Notes: a model not told the origin generated them from the letters alone. 64,000 nucleotides of DNA from Kibdelosporangium banguiense (GCF_017876405.1 NZ_JAGINW010000001.1:10429203-10493202), one strand, 5' to 3'. Counted from the first letter of the stretch, positions 18,601 through 27,138 are shown. Program-made: numbers and translations.

Positions 18601-21600
18601 GCGCAGGCGCGGCAGTGTCGCCACGCAGATAGTGCTTGCCCGCGAACAGGTACGTCATACCGTCGACGCTGCGGAAGGCGGCGTCGATCCCATCCTTGAA
18701 CTCGTCGGGCAGCGCACCGATGCCGAGTTCGGCGGACAGTCCGGATTCCAGCGTGCGTGGGTATCCGTCGTCGACATAGTCATAGTCGGTACCCGTGTAG
18801 CGCACGTACTGGTCGCCGGAGAACAGTAACGTGTGTTCGCCGTTGACCAGGGCTGCGTCAACCTTGCCGCCCTCGGCGATGTTGTTGCGGATACGGCCAA
18901 GCGAGCCGACGTCGAGCGTGGCGGTCAGCGCCCTGGACGCCACATGGCAGCTGGAGCCGACGAACACGTAGACGGTTCGGTCGTTGGCGACCACGCCGTC
19001 GATCAGCGCGGGCGCGTCCTCCGCGATCCGGTCCGCGAGCACCTCCTCGAACGTCTCCGGCAGCGCCGCGAACATCTCCTCCTTGCGGAGGTTGCGGGCG
19101 ATCTGCTTGGGGTAGCCCGGATCGGTCCACTGGTAGGTGGAACCTGAGTAGCGCACGTACTGGGTGCCGGAGAACAGGAACGTCCGGCCACCGGCCACCA
19201 CAGCCGCATCGACGCGGCCGCTGCCGTCCCGTTTGGCGAACTCGTTGCGCGGCCGGGCCCACACGTCGCGGATCTGCTGCCGTTGGGTGAACGCGCGCTC
19301 GTGGTACCTGGTGAACTCGTCCTGGAAGAAGAAGTAGGACGCGCCGTCCACACCGGTGAACGCGGCGGTGATCGTATCGTCGTCCTGGCCGATCCCCCGC
19401 CAGAGCCGGTTGATCAGCCTCGGGTAGGACCACTTCCGGGTGCTCTCGTTGTACTGGACGCACTCCTTGCCGGTGAGCAGCAACATCGTGTCGCCCTCGA
19501 ACAGCACGGCATCCGGGGCGACGAAGCCGGCCGGCCGCTGTTCGGCCGGGATCTGCCAGAAACCCGAGTCGGTGATACCGGGCTCGCCGGGGCCGCTGTA
19601 GTCGGTACCGGAGTACACGACGTAGCGGATGGTGCCGTCCTGCGCCGGTTTCTCGAACAGGTAGGTCTTCTCGTCCTGGACGTAGGCGAGGGTCACTGTC
19701 GCAAGGCCCGTCCAGTGTTCCTTGATGGATCGCGGCTCGCCGACGATGTCGCCGTCGTAGGCCGAACCTTCGTATACCACGAACTGGTCGTCGGTGAACA
19801 CATAAGTCCTGCCGTCCCGCCCGACCATCGCGGCATCGACACGGTTGTTGTGGTAGACGGTGTTGCGCGGCCGCCCCCACTCCTCGGCCAGCGGGTAGGC
19901 ACGGTTGAGCTGCTTGTCGAAGCACTGGGTGCCCTGGAACAGGTAGGTGTTCCCGTCGGGGCCGGACAGTACCGCGTCCAGGCCGTTACGGAACTCCTTG
20001 GGAACAGTACGAAGCGTTCGTGGCCGGATTCTTGTCCTCGTGACCTCGGTGCCCTCGATCGAGCCGCATCGGAGCCATTCGCCGCCCTGCTCCAGTACGA
20101 GCGAGCCGTCCTCAAGCAGGACACAGCCGGCGCTCGCCAGATCGTCGTACCGCCGGTAGGCAGTGTCCGACACCACGTGACATTGCTTGCCTGAGAAGAG
20201 GTACACGTTGCGTTGGTCGGAGAAAGCGGCGTCGACGTGGTCGATGGAGACGGAGAGCTTGATCAGCCGTGGCTCGTCCTTGAGCGACGAGAGCAGTTTC
20301 GGGTAGCCGCTGTCGATCTCCGCCAGGTTGTCGCCGGTGTAACGGACGTACTGATTGCCGGAGAAGAGGTACGTGTGACGCTCGGGCGAGTTGACGACGA
20401 GTGTCGCATCGACTTTGCCGGTACGCGTGATGTTGTTGACGACCTTGCCCCAGAAGGTGCCGACCGGAGCCGGCTGGTCGTCGGCCGCGGTGTAGTCGGC
20501 GCTGGAGTAACGCACGTACTTTCCACCGGAGAACACATAGGTCCTGCCGTCGCTGCCCAGGAAAGCGGCCTCGACCCGGTCGAACGGGATGCTGTCCCAG
20601 TGCTCCGCCAGCCTGCGCGGCTGCGACCACCAGCGATGCCTGGCATCAAAGGTGATGAAGTCCTGGCCGGAGAACAGATACATCAGACCGTCACGCCCGG
20701 TCAGGACGGTGTCGATCACGGTGAACCCCGGACTGTCGGGGGCAGGCCACGCCGGCAGGCTCCACCAGCTGTCCGGCATCGCCTTGGGGTAGCCCTCGTC
20801 CGGGGCCTTGTAGTCCTTTGTGGAGTATCGGACGTACGTGCCCGGCCCGTCCTCGGCGGCCGTGCCGACCAGGTAGGTCCGGTTGTCCAGGACGAACGCC
20901 GCGTCGACCCGAGTCAGTCCGCCCCAGTCGCCGGCGATCGTACGCGGGTAACCCACGTCGACCGTGGTGTAGTCGGCGCCGGAGTAACGAATGTACCTGT
21001 TCCCACTGAAGATGTAGGTCTTGCCGTCCAAGCCCACGAACGCGGCGTCCACAATGCCGTCCGGCAGGACAGGCGTGAGCACTCCCCACTTGCGGGCCGT
21101 CGGGGTCGCTTTGCGGTCGCCGGTCAGGGCAACGGTCATGTTGCCCTTGAACAGGTGCACGACATCAGATCCGTCAACCAGGGCGGCGTCGACCCCGCCC
21201 TCGAACTCCGATGGCACGTCACCCAGGCGCGACTCGATCCGTTGCAGGCAACCGTCGTCGGCCAGCACACCGGGGTTCTCGATACCGCCGGTCACCTGGA
21301 CGAGCTGGTTACCGGCGAACAGGACGACCGCGGACTTGTCCACGTAGGCGGCGTCGATGCCGGTGGCCTGGCTGAACGAGTCGCGTACGCGCCCCCAGAC
21401 CTCGGTGATCGGGCGTTGCGGGGATCCGACCTGAAGGTAGCTGTGCTCCTTGAACAGGTGGACCTTGCCGTCGCCACTTTGGAAGGCCGCGTCGAGGGCG
21501 AACTGGAAGTTCACCGCCAGCCGGACGTGCGGGCCCTCGTCCTCGCGCCACTCCCCCAGCGTCCGCGGATAGCCCTCGTCGACCTGGGTGTAGTCGGCGC

Positions 21601-24600
21601 CCGAGTAGCGGACGTACTGGTTGCCGCAGAACAGGTAGGTGCGCCCCTCGTCGTCGGTGAAGGCGGCGTCGATCCGGGCCAGGTCGGTGAAGTTGTTCGC
21701 GATCTTGCCCCAGACCTGCTCCCGTCGTGTCCACACGAGACTGTCACGGTCCTTGGTGAACGCGTGGGAGCCGCCCTTGCCGTCCCGGCCGATGATCCAC
21801 CCGGTGCCGATGTTGTCGGTGAAGGCCGCATCGATCCTCACCAGGCCGGTGAACCGGCTCGACAGCTCGGCCAGCGGTTTGGCCACCGGGCTGACCAGTG
21901 CGCGGGTCTTCGGTGCGTAGGCCCAGTAGCCCTGCTCCCCGAACAGGTAGACACTGCCGTCCCAGTCTTCGAGCAGAGCGTCGAACGCCTCGACGCCCGG
22001 CGGAAGGACCAGCGTCTCAGGGTACTTTCCGGCCAGATCCTGGTCGTGGAACGCGACGCTGACCTCCGCCGGCTCGAGCGCCAGTTTGCCGGCGAGCATC
22101 GAGAACCTGCGGATCCGCCGGTACGCGAGCAGGAAGTGCACGTCCTTGACGGTGTCCTCGGCGAGCAGGACCGGCGCGACCAGAAGGTCGAGAGCCTCGG
22201 CTGCGCCACCGGCCACCTCGGTGCAGATCGCTTCGACCGTTGCCGCCGGCACGCCGAACGCGTCCTGCAGAACGCTGAACAGGGTTTCCCGCTGCCGTTG
22301 TTCCAGGTCGGCGACGACGCCGACGATCTCGGCGATCCCGGCCGTCGTCGCCATGGCCACCTTGTGCAGCAGGAAGAACACTTCCTTGCCGTAGTCCTCG
22401 TAGCCGGGCACGGTGAACTTCAGTGCATTGTGGACGTTGCCGAACCAGCCGAGGCGACCGGCGGGCACCGTGAACTCGTCGGTCAGGTGACGGTTGTCGA
22501 CGAGCAGCTCGGCGAGCCCGAGGCTCTCCTCATCGGTGAACCCGAGCTCTGCCAGCGCCGTGAAGTCCAGCTGGTAGGCCTGCTGCTCGCGGAGGATCGC
22601 GGCGAGCTGCTGGAAGACCATGGCTTCCTCGCCCGCCGTGAACCCGGGGCCGACCCGCAGGCCGGGGGCCGGTTGCGACAGCAGTGCCCGCAGGTCCTCC
22701 GGCACGTGGTCGTCGACCAGGTAGGTACCGTCGAGCAGACGGGCGACGGTCTGGGCCACGGCCCGATCGGCGATGTCCTGGAAGTCCTCGGGAACGAAGG
22801 TGTTCCACTGGGTCCTGGCAGTCTGCAGCCGGACCTGCATCGCCTCCAGGATCGCGCGGCGACGCGGGTAGAACTCCAGAGCGACACCGAAGTCGGCCAG
22901 GCCGAGGCCCAGCATCGCGACCGGGTCGGTGAAGTTTCCGTCCTTGTTGACATATCCGTTGAACCGCAACGACTCCAGCAGGTCGGTCAGCTGCGCGTCG
23001 GTGAAGTCCAGCGAGGCGAACGAGTCCGGGTCGAGCGCGATGACCTGTTCGCCGAAGAGCCGTGCCCGCTCGTGCAGCCGGTCCGACACGGCCGGCGTCA
23101 GCTCGTCCAGGCAGGTGTTGACGGTGAAGTCCAGGATGTTCTCGGGCACGGCGAAGAAGTCCGGCGCCAGGATCTTGCCCTCGGCGTCGATGTGCAGGTT
23201 GTGGATCAGGTTGTCGTACAGTTCGGCCAGCGTCTCGGCAGTCAGGTCGCCGAGCTGCTCGAGATCCGACGGGAACACCGCCCCGACTTCGGCCGCGGCC
23301 GCGTCGCTGAACAGCATGAACAGCGATGCGCGGTACGGTTCGAAGTCGGTCGCCAGCCGGAAGTCGGTACTGGGCAGCCGGTTTTCGGCCAGCACGCCGT
23401 CGGCGTCGACGTACCCGGCGAGAACCAGGTTGGTGAATATCTTCGCGGTGAGCCGTTCGTCGAGTCCGAGGCCGGTGAAGTCCTCGTCGGTGATCCCGGA
23501 CAGTCGCACGAGCGCGTCGTAGGCGGCGGATTTCGCCGTCGGCCGGTCCACTCGCAGCAGCCGTGGGTGAAGTCCGGAGACCACACCGTCGTCGCGCGTG
23601 GTGAGCACGTCGTGGATGATCTCGGCCGCCCGCCGCGAGAACCGCTCGGAGACGAACACGTCCCGGTCCATACCGACGTTCCGGAACTCCCGCCGCAGGT
23701 TCGCCACGACCTCGGCCTGCTGCGCGGTGTCCTGTTCGCTCACCTTCGCCGCGGCACCCCCAAGCAGTTGAATCAGTTCCTGAGCGCCGAAACCGTAGGT
23801 CGTCATCCACGTGACGATCACGTCGAGCAACTGGACCAGCCACAGCCGCGAGCCGGCATCGGTGCCGGCGAGGATCCCGAAAAGGTCCATGCTCTGGGTG
23901 GCCGTGCCGAACGGCAACGGATGCGTCAGGATCGCCGGGTCGCTCTCGATCGCGTCGAACACGCCGAACAGCTCGCTGACCGGAATGTCGAGGGCCGCGG
24001 CCAACCGGGTGATCCGGTGCAGCAGCGAAAGGTCCTTGCTCTGCTCGTCGGTGCCGAACGGACCTTGCGGCACCTCAGCACGCAACCGCGTGACGATTGT
24101 GACAATGTCGTTCTCAGGGACGGAAAGCGCGCGGGCGACCCATTCGCGGTACGCCTTGTTCCAGGTGGCGAGGATGTCGCCGGAGTAGCTGGGCGGCGTG
24201 CCGAAGACCCGGCCGTAGAGGTGGCGCTCGCGGTCCTCGTCGCCCGATCCGAGCATTGTCATCGGCGCGGCAAGGGAACACACCACGTCAATGGGAAGGT
24301 CGAAGCGGCGCTGCAGGGACACGACCGCAGCGAGGATGCGCAGCGCAGCCAGGTCGATCCGGTTCCCGCAGCAGCTGCGCAGCACGAGATCGAGGTCGAG
24401 CAGCCGCAGCCCGGTCTTACGGGCGAGCCTGACGAACCGAGCCGTCCGATCGAACCACTCCTCGGGAACGGTTTCCCCATCTCCGCCCCAGAGCAGGGTT
24501 TTCTCGGCATCGTCCAGGGTGACGCGCGGACCGTCCTGGTGGATGAAGAACTCCGCGGCGGCCGCACGCTCGGAAACGCCGAGGTTGCCGTACAGCAACT

Positions 24601-25168
24601 CCCGCACTTCGGCCGCCGTGAGCGTCGTGGCCCGGCGGAACTCCGCAGCGTCCTGGAGACCGGCGAAACGCCCGGGATCACCACTGACCGGCAGAACCAC
24701 CGCGTCGATGTCGTCTGTGGACAGACCAAGGAAGGCCCTGGTCACCACATCGCTGTCCGGGCGCGTGGCGAACGCGCGGTAGAGCTCGTCGGCGGTGACC
24801 CCGAACCGCCCGAGATACTTCTTCAACCGTTCGTCCTGCAACGAGAACGGCAGGTTCAGCGGGAAACGCAGACCTCGCAGCCGTTCGTAGGCCGCTTCCG
24901 CGGACTCGCCGACTCGCGGTTCGAGCACGCCGTTGACGATGTCGAGGTACGGCACGACGGTGTATGTGTTCTCGGTGTCCAGCGGCACACCCTGCAGGCC
25001 CGGGCGCCGCTGTGTCAGCGGGAAGACCTCGAAGCTGTCATCGATCAGCTCGAGCAGGTCGGCCAGGTACGCGGCGGGCGAGAGCACCGAGCGCGACTCG
25101 TCGGCCGGACGAAAGCTCAGATCGCCGAAAAGCTCCTCGTAACTGGGCAGAGAGCTCTCACTGGACAT
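12623..25168 (-). CDS. Giant Tc-toxin A (TcA)-like protein with hemopexin-like arrays
   Basis: 4181-aa protein of the Tc (toxin complex) A-subunit class, which forms a pentameric pore and injection channel. The N-terminus (SVLSPAAYLADLLELID) matches the start of TcA/VRP1 proteins. A helical shell follows. At about residues 1060-2300 is an array of about 23 hemopexin-like blades, and at about 2990-3110 about three more. Between them lies the TcA segment KVFLYPENYLRPELRDLKSS (about 2550). Near 3200 is YYWEIFFHAPLLIAQALNKA, then the pore-forming helices, and at about 3890 the TcB-binding-like C-terminus (QVSLLELDPVALLRLKTGGK). Photorhabdus TcdA1 has about 2500 residues; most of the excess here is the blade array. 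There is no signal peptide, as usual for TcA. GAGGGGG precedes ATG 25168. No TcB or TcC gene is in the window. Confidence 0.85.
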   Translation of the reverse strand: MSSESSLPSYEELFGDLSFRPADESRSVLSPAAYLADLLELIDDSFEVFPLTQRRPGLQGVPLDTENTYTVVPYLDIVNGVLEPRVGESAEAAYERLRGLRFPLNLPFSLQDERLKKYLGRFGVTADELYRAFATRPDSDVVTRAFLGLSTDDIDAVVLPVSGDPGRFAGLQDAAEFRRATTLTAAEVRELLYGNLGVSERAAAAEFFIHQDGPRVTLDDAEKTLLWGGDGETVPEEWFDRTARFVRLARKTGLRLLDLDLVLRSCCGNRIDLAALRILAAVVSLQRRFDLPIDVVCSLAAPMTMLGSGDEDRERHLYGRVFGTPPSYSGDILATWNKAYREWVARALSVPENDIVTIVTRLRAEVPQGPFGTDEQSKDLSLLHRITRLAAALDIPVSELFGVFDAIESDPAILTHPLPFGTATQSMDLFGILAGTDAGSRLWLVQLLDVIVTWMTTYGFGAQELIQLLGGAAAKVSEQDTAQQAEVVANLRREFRNVGMDRDVFVSERFSRRAAEIIHDVLTTRDDGVVSGLHPRLLRVDRPTAKSAAYDALVRLSGITDEDFTGLGLDERLTAKIFTNLVLAGYVDADGVLAENRLPSTDFRLATDFEPYRASLFMLFSDAAAAEVGAVFPSDLEQLGDLTAETLAELYDNLIHNLHIDAEGKILAPDFFAVPENILDFTVNTCLDELTPAVSDRLHERARLFGEQVIALDPDSFASLDFTDAQLTDLLESLRFNGYVNKDGNFTDPVAMLGLGLADFGVALEFYPRRRAILEAMQVRLQTARTQWNTFVPEDFQDIADRAVAQTVARLLDGTYLVDDHVPEDLRALLSQPAPGLRVGPGFTAGEEAMVFQQLAAILREQQAYQLDFTALAELGFTDEESLGLAELLVDNRHLTDEFTVPAGRLGWFGNVHNALKFTVPGYEDYGKEVFFLLHKVAMATTAGIAEIVGVVADLEQRQRETLFSVLQDAFGVPAATVEAICTEVAGGAAEALDLLVAPVLLAEDTVKDVHFLLAYRRIRRFSMLAGKLALEPAEVSVAFHDQDLAGKYPETLVLPPGVEAFDALLEDWDGSVYLFGEQGYWAYAPKTRALVSPVAKPLAELSSRFTGLVRIDAAFTDNIGTGWIIGRDGKGGSHAFTKDRDSLVWTRREQVWGKIANNFTDLARIDAAFTDDEGRTYLFCGNQYVRYSGADYTQVDEGYPRTLGEWREDEGPHVRLAVNFQFALDAAFQSGDGKVHLFKEHSYLQVGSPQRPITEVWGRVRDSFSQATGIDAAYVDKSAVVLFAGNQLVQVTGGIENPGVLADDGCLQRIESRLGDVPSEFEGGVDAALVDGSDVVHLFKGNMTVALTGDRKATPTARKWGVLTPVLPDGIVDAAFVGLDGKTYIFSGNRYIRYSGADYTTVDVGYPRTIAGDWGGLTRVDAAFVLDNRTYLVGTAAEDGPGTYVRYSTKDYKAPDEGYPKAMPDSWWSLPAWPAPDSPGFTVIDTVLTGRDGLMYLFSGQDFITFDARHRWWSQPRRLAEHWDSIPFDRVEAAFLGSDGRTYVFSGGKYVRYSSADYTAADDQPAPVGTFWGKVVNNITRTGKVDATLVVNSPERHTYLFSGNQYVRYTGDNLAEIDSGYPKLLSSLKDEPRLIKLSVSIDHVDAAFSDQRNVYLFSGKQCHVVSDTAYRRYDDLASAGCVLLEDGSLVLEQGGEWLRCGSIEGTEVTRTRIRPRTLRTVPKEFRNGLDAVLSGPDGNTYLFQGTQCFDKQLNRAYPLAEEWGRPRNTVYHNNRVDAAMVGRDGRTYVFTDDQFVVYEGSAYDGDIVGEPRSIKEHWTGLATVTLAYVQDEKTYLFEKPAQDGTIRYVVYSGTDYSGPGEPGITDSGFWQIPAEQRPAGFVAPDAVLFEGDTMLLLTGKECVQYNESTRKWSYPRLINRLWRGIGQDDDTITAAFTGVDGASYFFFQDEFTRYHERAFTQRQQIRDVWARPRNEFAKRDGSGRVDAAVVAGGRTFLFSGTQYVRYSGSTYQWTDPGYPKQIARNLRKEEMFAALPETFEEVLADRIAEDAPALIDGVVANDRTVYVFVGSSCHVASRALTATLDVGSLGRIRNNIAEGGKVDAALVNGEHTLLFSGDQYVRYTGTDYDYVDDGYPRTLESGLSAELGIGALPDEFKDGIDAAFRSVDGMTYLFAGKHYLRGDTAAPAPIAGQWGKVRNDFADGSNAIDAAFVAPAGELYAFRGGQYLRYRAGEFTTADEGYPRTIKDDWGNLPASFEASITGAFGFEGRTYLVRGNEYVRYTAGRYHEIDRTYPQTFRQRWSDCGDYRLTDVATITRFVDLARSRPAGLVDLLHIGADDPFEVLAGIFGWDVDELRWVKRNGGFLPAGHDQEHRFEIEFLLKARELFELAGKLGTGPSRVFGEIWSRVHNGQDGGLEQAASVLYELLERQHTAEEWPVLSGQLHDELNMAKRDALVAAVLADPSQPGLVTTRDLFEQLLIDVDMGGEARTSKVREAIAAVQLYLHRYLLNLEQATVETGADEQATKQRLKRWWTWMRAYRTWEANRKVFLYPENYLRPELRDLKSSAFRQLEDDLLQGEITDDAVVRAYRKYLDEYTEVSRLAIAGGYVHPTGDDDPSGRDLVLFATTRTDPRRYYWRRAELRGTERVSTTWEPWEQVNVQIDADEVAPIHAFGRVFVFWATADSTAPSGSTTSVVAVKDGDSQRVSTTAATNRVKICYSFCDLNGQWLPVQSRVVDSGLSGAISELKVAVELGQSSADGHEAIQVTCSYVDIVTHPRTVTTRFTTRFALPPELSPIPIGETREKVLGEVAQDQDKALLRKELLDDAPGNHSTEARIVTFNSTEGDGDWFSLDHRGGSFLFRPGVIGAGEAVESFSLKKDNVGLPKWSHVDAAVELPGGTRLFFQNGPSTPRYLVVPKSTDPDARDSTEDEDNAEIEDTGSLGGLGSQIGHIGHGGRGWDRGGKPGPDTGPVRKTTRPQPISKRWNLPTVTAAYVANDALYLISGKTLTRFAIVDGEVAREADQGFPVELPHTVDAVFQRDDALYVFDRGEYARIDRSVELHHSLLTWQKMEGGWGGLPRGFDVRFDSVLDGGTQLYLFYGSEYVQYAKHVPVPRPYNRATQPYEVVRLTTSTAHKLNEKLLIGGVSALLDPRTQEFDEVPACSTKFSGETTIHVRSTRVTEDRLPASTHLDFDSANGIYYWEIFFHAPLLIAQALNKAQRFEAARQWYEAVFDPTETTSYWRFLPFLAVDPEALADGCLDDLKALERSADSKTLGKAHLAAEDMRGLVNPLLAKAGRLVGVFRRYSRLDDDLAADLAALASSTVHTEIERRMLGLPGTVGRQTLGTLNGLREKTAIIAGLRRQYYLLGDPDKLVGAYQDDPFDPHAIAGWRPVAYRRSVVMAYIDNLLDWGDMLFRQYTPESIDEARMLYVLAYDLLGARPEALGTRLLPAPRGHGGFEPGELDPRVVLTGDGVLLEGEGSVHRGVGNEYFTVPGNSMFAEYWVRVEDRLRKIRLSQNFLGISQPVPLFAPPIDPMALVEGVASGAGLDQITASAAAPVPQYRFSFLFRQAQALVDRVRQLGGDLIGALEKRDAEELNLLQNRQEATILDMTRAIKDAEVKAARENLAELRTGQEAAGGRVKYYQGLVDEGLTDLEVAQIASLATAGAAHLYSSANKIGAAFAYGMPQALIGPFIMGTEMGGKQAGKVFDKSSEIWESIGESFSIIGELLGVTAAHQRSMGEWTDQLREAKSTVVQIGHQVASAEQQLAMAERERDILLQDIAHKQAVASFLKDKFGTAQLYSWMSGRLGEAYFQAYNLAYDMARSAERAFQFERGLDEADVRHIRPQYWESRHNGLLAAETLGLDLERMGRAFLDADSRGMQITRQVSLLELDPVALLRLKTGGKCEIALTEAMFDRDFPGHYRRQIRTVSVTFANTDGERLGLNATLSQLGHRTVMAPDAKAVRHLLDPKGPAPATVRADWRASQRIALSQVDQYAENNGLFELRYDDDKYLPFEGTGAVSTWRLELTGRCPEDLLDVVFTVKYTAQAGDSVFTNAVRGVLKPYPAARLFDVAGEFPAEWTRFLTGGDPELRLPITPDLLPGMVSRQITGIYPKYQGAGRFVLGGDAKFALNNGQLLPTPGLSLPGNGDAGLALRFDGDRTALTGLGLVLTYKSGN
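15835..16210 (-). repeat. Second, short hemopexin-like array inside TcA
   Basis: About three further blades (LYLISGKTLTRFAI, LYVFDRGEYARIDR, LYLFYGSEYVQYAKH). They lie between a Gly-rich linker (near 16260-16330) and the TcA C-terminal half. Confidence 0.6.
18255..21995 (-). repeat. Large hemopexin-like repeat array inside TcA
   Basis: About 23 degenerate units of 40-60 residues. The conserved core is aromatic-F-S-G-N-x-Y-V-R-Y-S-G, then A-D-Y, then D-x-G-Y-P-R, followed by a D-A-A-F strand (for example IFSGNRYIRYSGADYTTVDV). Several units have lost the core (LFKGNMTVALTG, VFVGSSCHVA), which suggests that four-bladed propellers are formed by alternating strong and weak units. The count is by eye. 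Confidence 0.75.
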
Positions 25169-25245
25169 GCGTTTCCCCCTCTAGGTCTGCGAGGTTGTGT
25201 GAAGCGAGGCGGTAGCAGCCGGGCTGCAGGCGAGTAGACCGGCTG

Positions 25246-26139
25246 TCAGGCGGTTGTGGGTGAAGAAGGGCACGAAACGTCAAAACGAGCCGGACTGGTG
25301 CACAGATCGTCAATGGCACGCTGGGCGAACCGTTCACGGGTACGCAGATCACGCGGAGCCACCCCGAACTCGGCCCGGAAGAGCCTGCTGAACCGGGCAG
25401 CGGACGGAATGCCCACATCGGCACCGATCTGGCCGATTGTGCGGTCACCGTACGCCGGATCGACAAGGATTCGCCGCGCCCGCACCAGCCGTTCACGACG
25501 GATGACCGCCGCAACGCCTGTGCCGTCAGCGGTCTCGGGAGTGAGCACTTTGTACAGTGTGCGCCGCGACATGTGCAAAGCGGCGGCGATCGTGTCCGGG
25601 CTCAGCGCCGGATCGGACAGATGGATTTCTATGTAACGCATCACGGCATTACGCCGAGCGATGGTGTCGTCCGGTGCGACAGAATGCCGGTCTTCCAACG
25701 CACGGAGCAACATCGTCACCACCGCGGGCCACACCGTTCCAAGTTCGGCCACTGAACTTTTCGACAGCTCACCCAGTTTGCCGACCAGCCCGGCCATCAT
25801 CGGCCGTACGAGAGCGTCGAAAACCGTGACACCACCGGCATCATGCGGGCCGATCACCCGTGACAACACGTAATCGGTGATGGCCAGCTTCTTACGTGGC
25901 ACCGCAATGTGCAACGCGCTCGTACCATTCGGGGCACGCCACCACCCCGTCGACCACTCGACGACGACGAACTGTTCGCCATGCCCACGCCGTTGGGCAA
26001 TCCGGACGAGCTCACCGAGCCCGATCCCGTCGGGCGCGCAGGACGCCTCGACCATACCGACCCCACCGGCGATCAGAATCTCTGTAACAGATTCCACTCT
26101 GGTGGGTGCACACGAGCAGAACGACATCCGGTCCAGCAC
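25246..26139 (-). CDS. AraC-family transcriptional regulator
   Basis: 297 aa. The C-terminal third is an AraC/XylS DNA-binding domain with two helix-turn-helix units: LSPDTIAAALHMSRRTLYKV, and RTIGQIGADVGIPSAARFSR with LFRAEFGVAPRDLRTRE. The N-terminal part is an effector-type domain with conserved VPRKKLAITDYVLSRVIG but only weak likeness to AraC_binding_2 domains. It begins abruptly, so the true start is uncertain (GTG 26139 or ATG 26127). It lies 77 bp upstream of, and in the same direction as, the TcA gene and is the obvious candidate for its control. Confidence 0.75.
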   Translation of the reverse strand: MLDRMSFCSCAPTRVESVTEILIAGGVGMVEASCAPDGIGLGELVRIAQRRGHGEQFVVVEWSTGWWRAPNGTSALHIAVPRKKLAITDYVLSRVIGPHDAGGVTVFDALVRPMMAGLVGKLGELSKSSVAELGTVWPAVVTMLLRALEDRHSVAPDDTIARRNAVMRYIEIHLSDPALSPDTIAAALHMSRRTLYKVLTPETADGTGVAAVIRRERLVRARRILVDPAYGDRTIGQIGADVGIPSAARFSRLFRAEFGVAPRDLRTRERFAQRAIDDLCTSPARFDVSCPSSPTTA

Positions 26140-26604
26140 GCCACACTGTCGGGCCCATCCGCCGCATTGCTACGGCACAACCCCAACTGTCACCCGAACA
26201 GCAGAACGGCCCCACATAACGGATTGAGCACGGCACCGCGCACCAAGATCTTCCGGTGAATCGCCGAAAATCTTCTGGCCACCGCAAAGCACATTAACAG
26301 TTCCTCAAGTAGCCAATCCCCCGGAACCTCCTTACCAAGCCCGGGACCAAACTGTGACGAGCTAACCAATCCGGGATATCACCTACCCCGAACACTGCTC
26401 CGCATGCGAGTACCACTACGGCGCTTGACGTACAGCGATGACTTTTCGAGCGGCACAGGCAGTCGGAACCGTTCGCCCACCGAGCGTGTGCCGATTGCTC
26501 AACCACATCACGTCGACATCATCCTGTCGTCGGCATGACAATGCGTTCGTTGCGACGCTCCGCTGCGGCGGCTCGCACGCTGAGCACGCGATCTTGGCAG
26601 TGGG
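26140..26604. other. No gene; contains a solitary IS end
   Basis: No coding region is recognised. The stretch holds the promoter side of the AraC gene and the solitary terminal repeat at 26423-26459. It is less GC-rich than its surroundings. Confidence 0.45.
26423..26459. repeat. Solitary terminal inverted repeat (family B)
   Basis: 37-bp copy of the IS/MITE end: GCTTGACGTACAGCGATGAC followed by TTTTCGAGCGGCACAGG. It is nearly identical to 32031-32067 and, reverse-complemented, to 3671-3708. No partner end or transposase is adjacent. Confidence 0.7.
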
Positions 26605-27138
26605 TCAGGCTTGTGCCGTGTCCGTGCCCGGCAAAGACATGGACGCGGCGTGAAGCTGTAGCAGACCATCGACCCCTAGGAGGAACGTGTCACAGATCGG
26701 TTCGGGGTCGGACAGGCAGCCGGTGGCCATCGCTCCGTCTCGCAACATGACGACGTGCCGGGCGGCGGGTTCAGCCGGTGCGTCCCCGATGCGGGCCAGC
26801 ACCTCGGTGATCGTGTGCGAGAACCACTGGCGGTGCGCGAGGACAGCTTGGTGTACGGGGTGGGCCGGGTCGGGATACTCCGCCGCGGCGTTGAGGAAGG
26901 CGCAGCCACGGAAGCCGGGAGACCGGATGCCCTCCGCGATGGACCTGGCAATGGCCTGGAGGGTCTCGGGCGCCGGCAACCCCCGGGCCACGATGGTGTC
27001 CACCTGGCTCCGCATGGCCTGGTCGGCTTCCTGCAGCTAGCAGACGATCAGGTCGCCCTTGCCAGGGAAGTGCCGGTACAGCGTCGCCCGGGTCACCTTC
27101 GCCTCGGCAACGATCCGATCGATGCCAACGGAGTGGAT
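26605..27138 (-). pseudogene. TetR-family regulator, truncated and with a nonsense codon
   Basis: The minus strand encodes the HTH of a TetR repressor (GIDRIVAEAKVTRATLYRHF, PGKGDLIV). It is interrupted by TAG at 27037-27039, then continues in the same frame through MRSQVDTIVARG, RSPGFRGCAFLNAAAEYPDP and a normal ligand-domain end at 26605. The N-terminus before the HTH is cut off at about 27138, exactly where a family B terminal repeat begins. The gene is therefore broken twice. A restart at ATG 27015 would make only the ligand domain. Confidence 0.75.

Noticed and set aside
18255..21995. Possible CRISPR or DNA-level satellite
   Set aside because: The repetition is at protein level (hemopexin-like blades); DNA units vary in length and sequence. 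No spacer-like pattern anywhere in the window.
20213..25237. Very long plus-strand open frame (1674 codons) opposite the TcA gene
   Set aside because: It is antisense to clear TcA and hemopexin sequence; stop codons are rare in the complementary frame of high-GC genes. No family resemblance.
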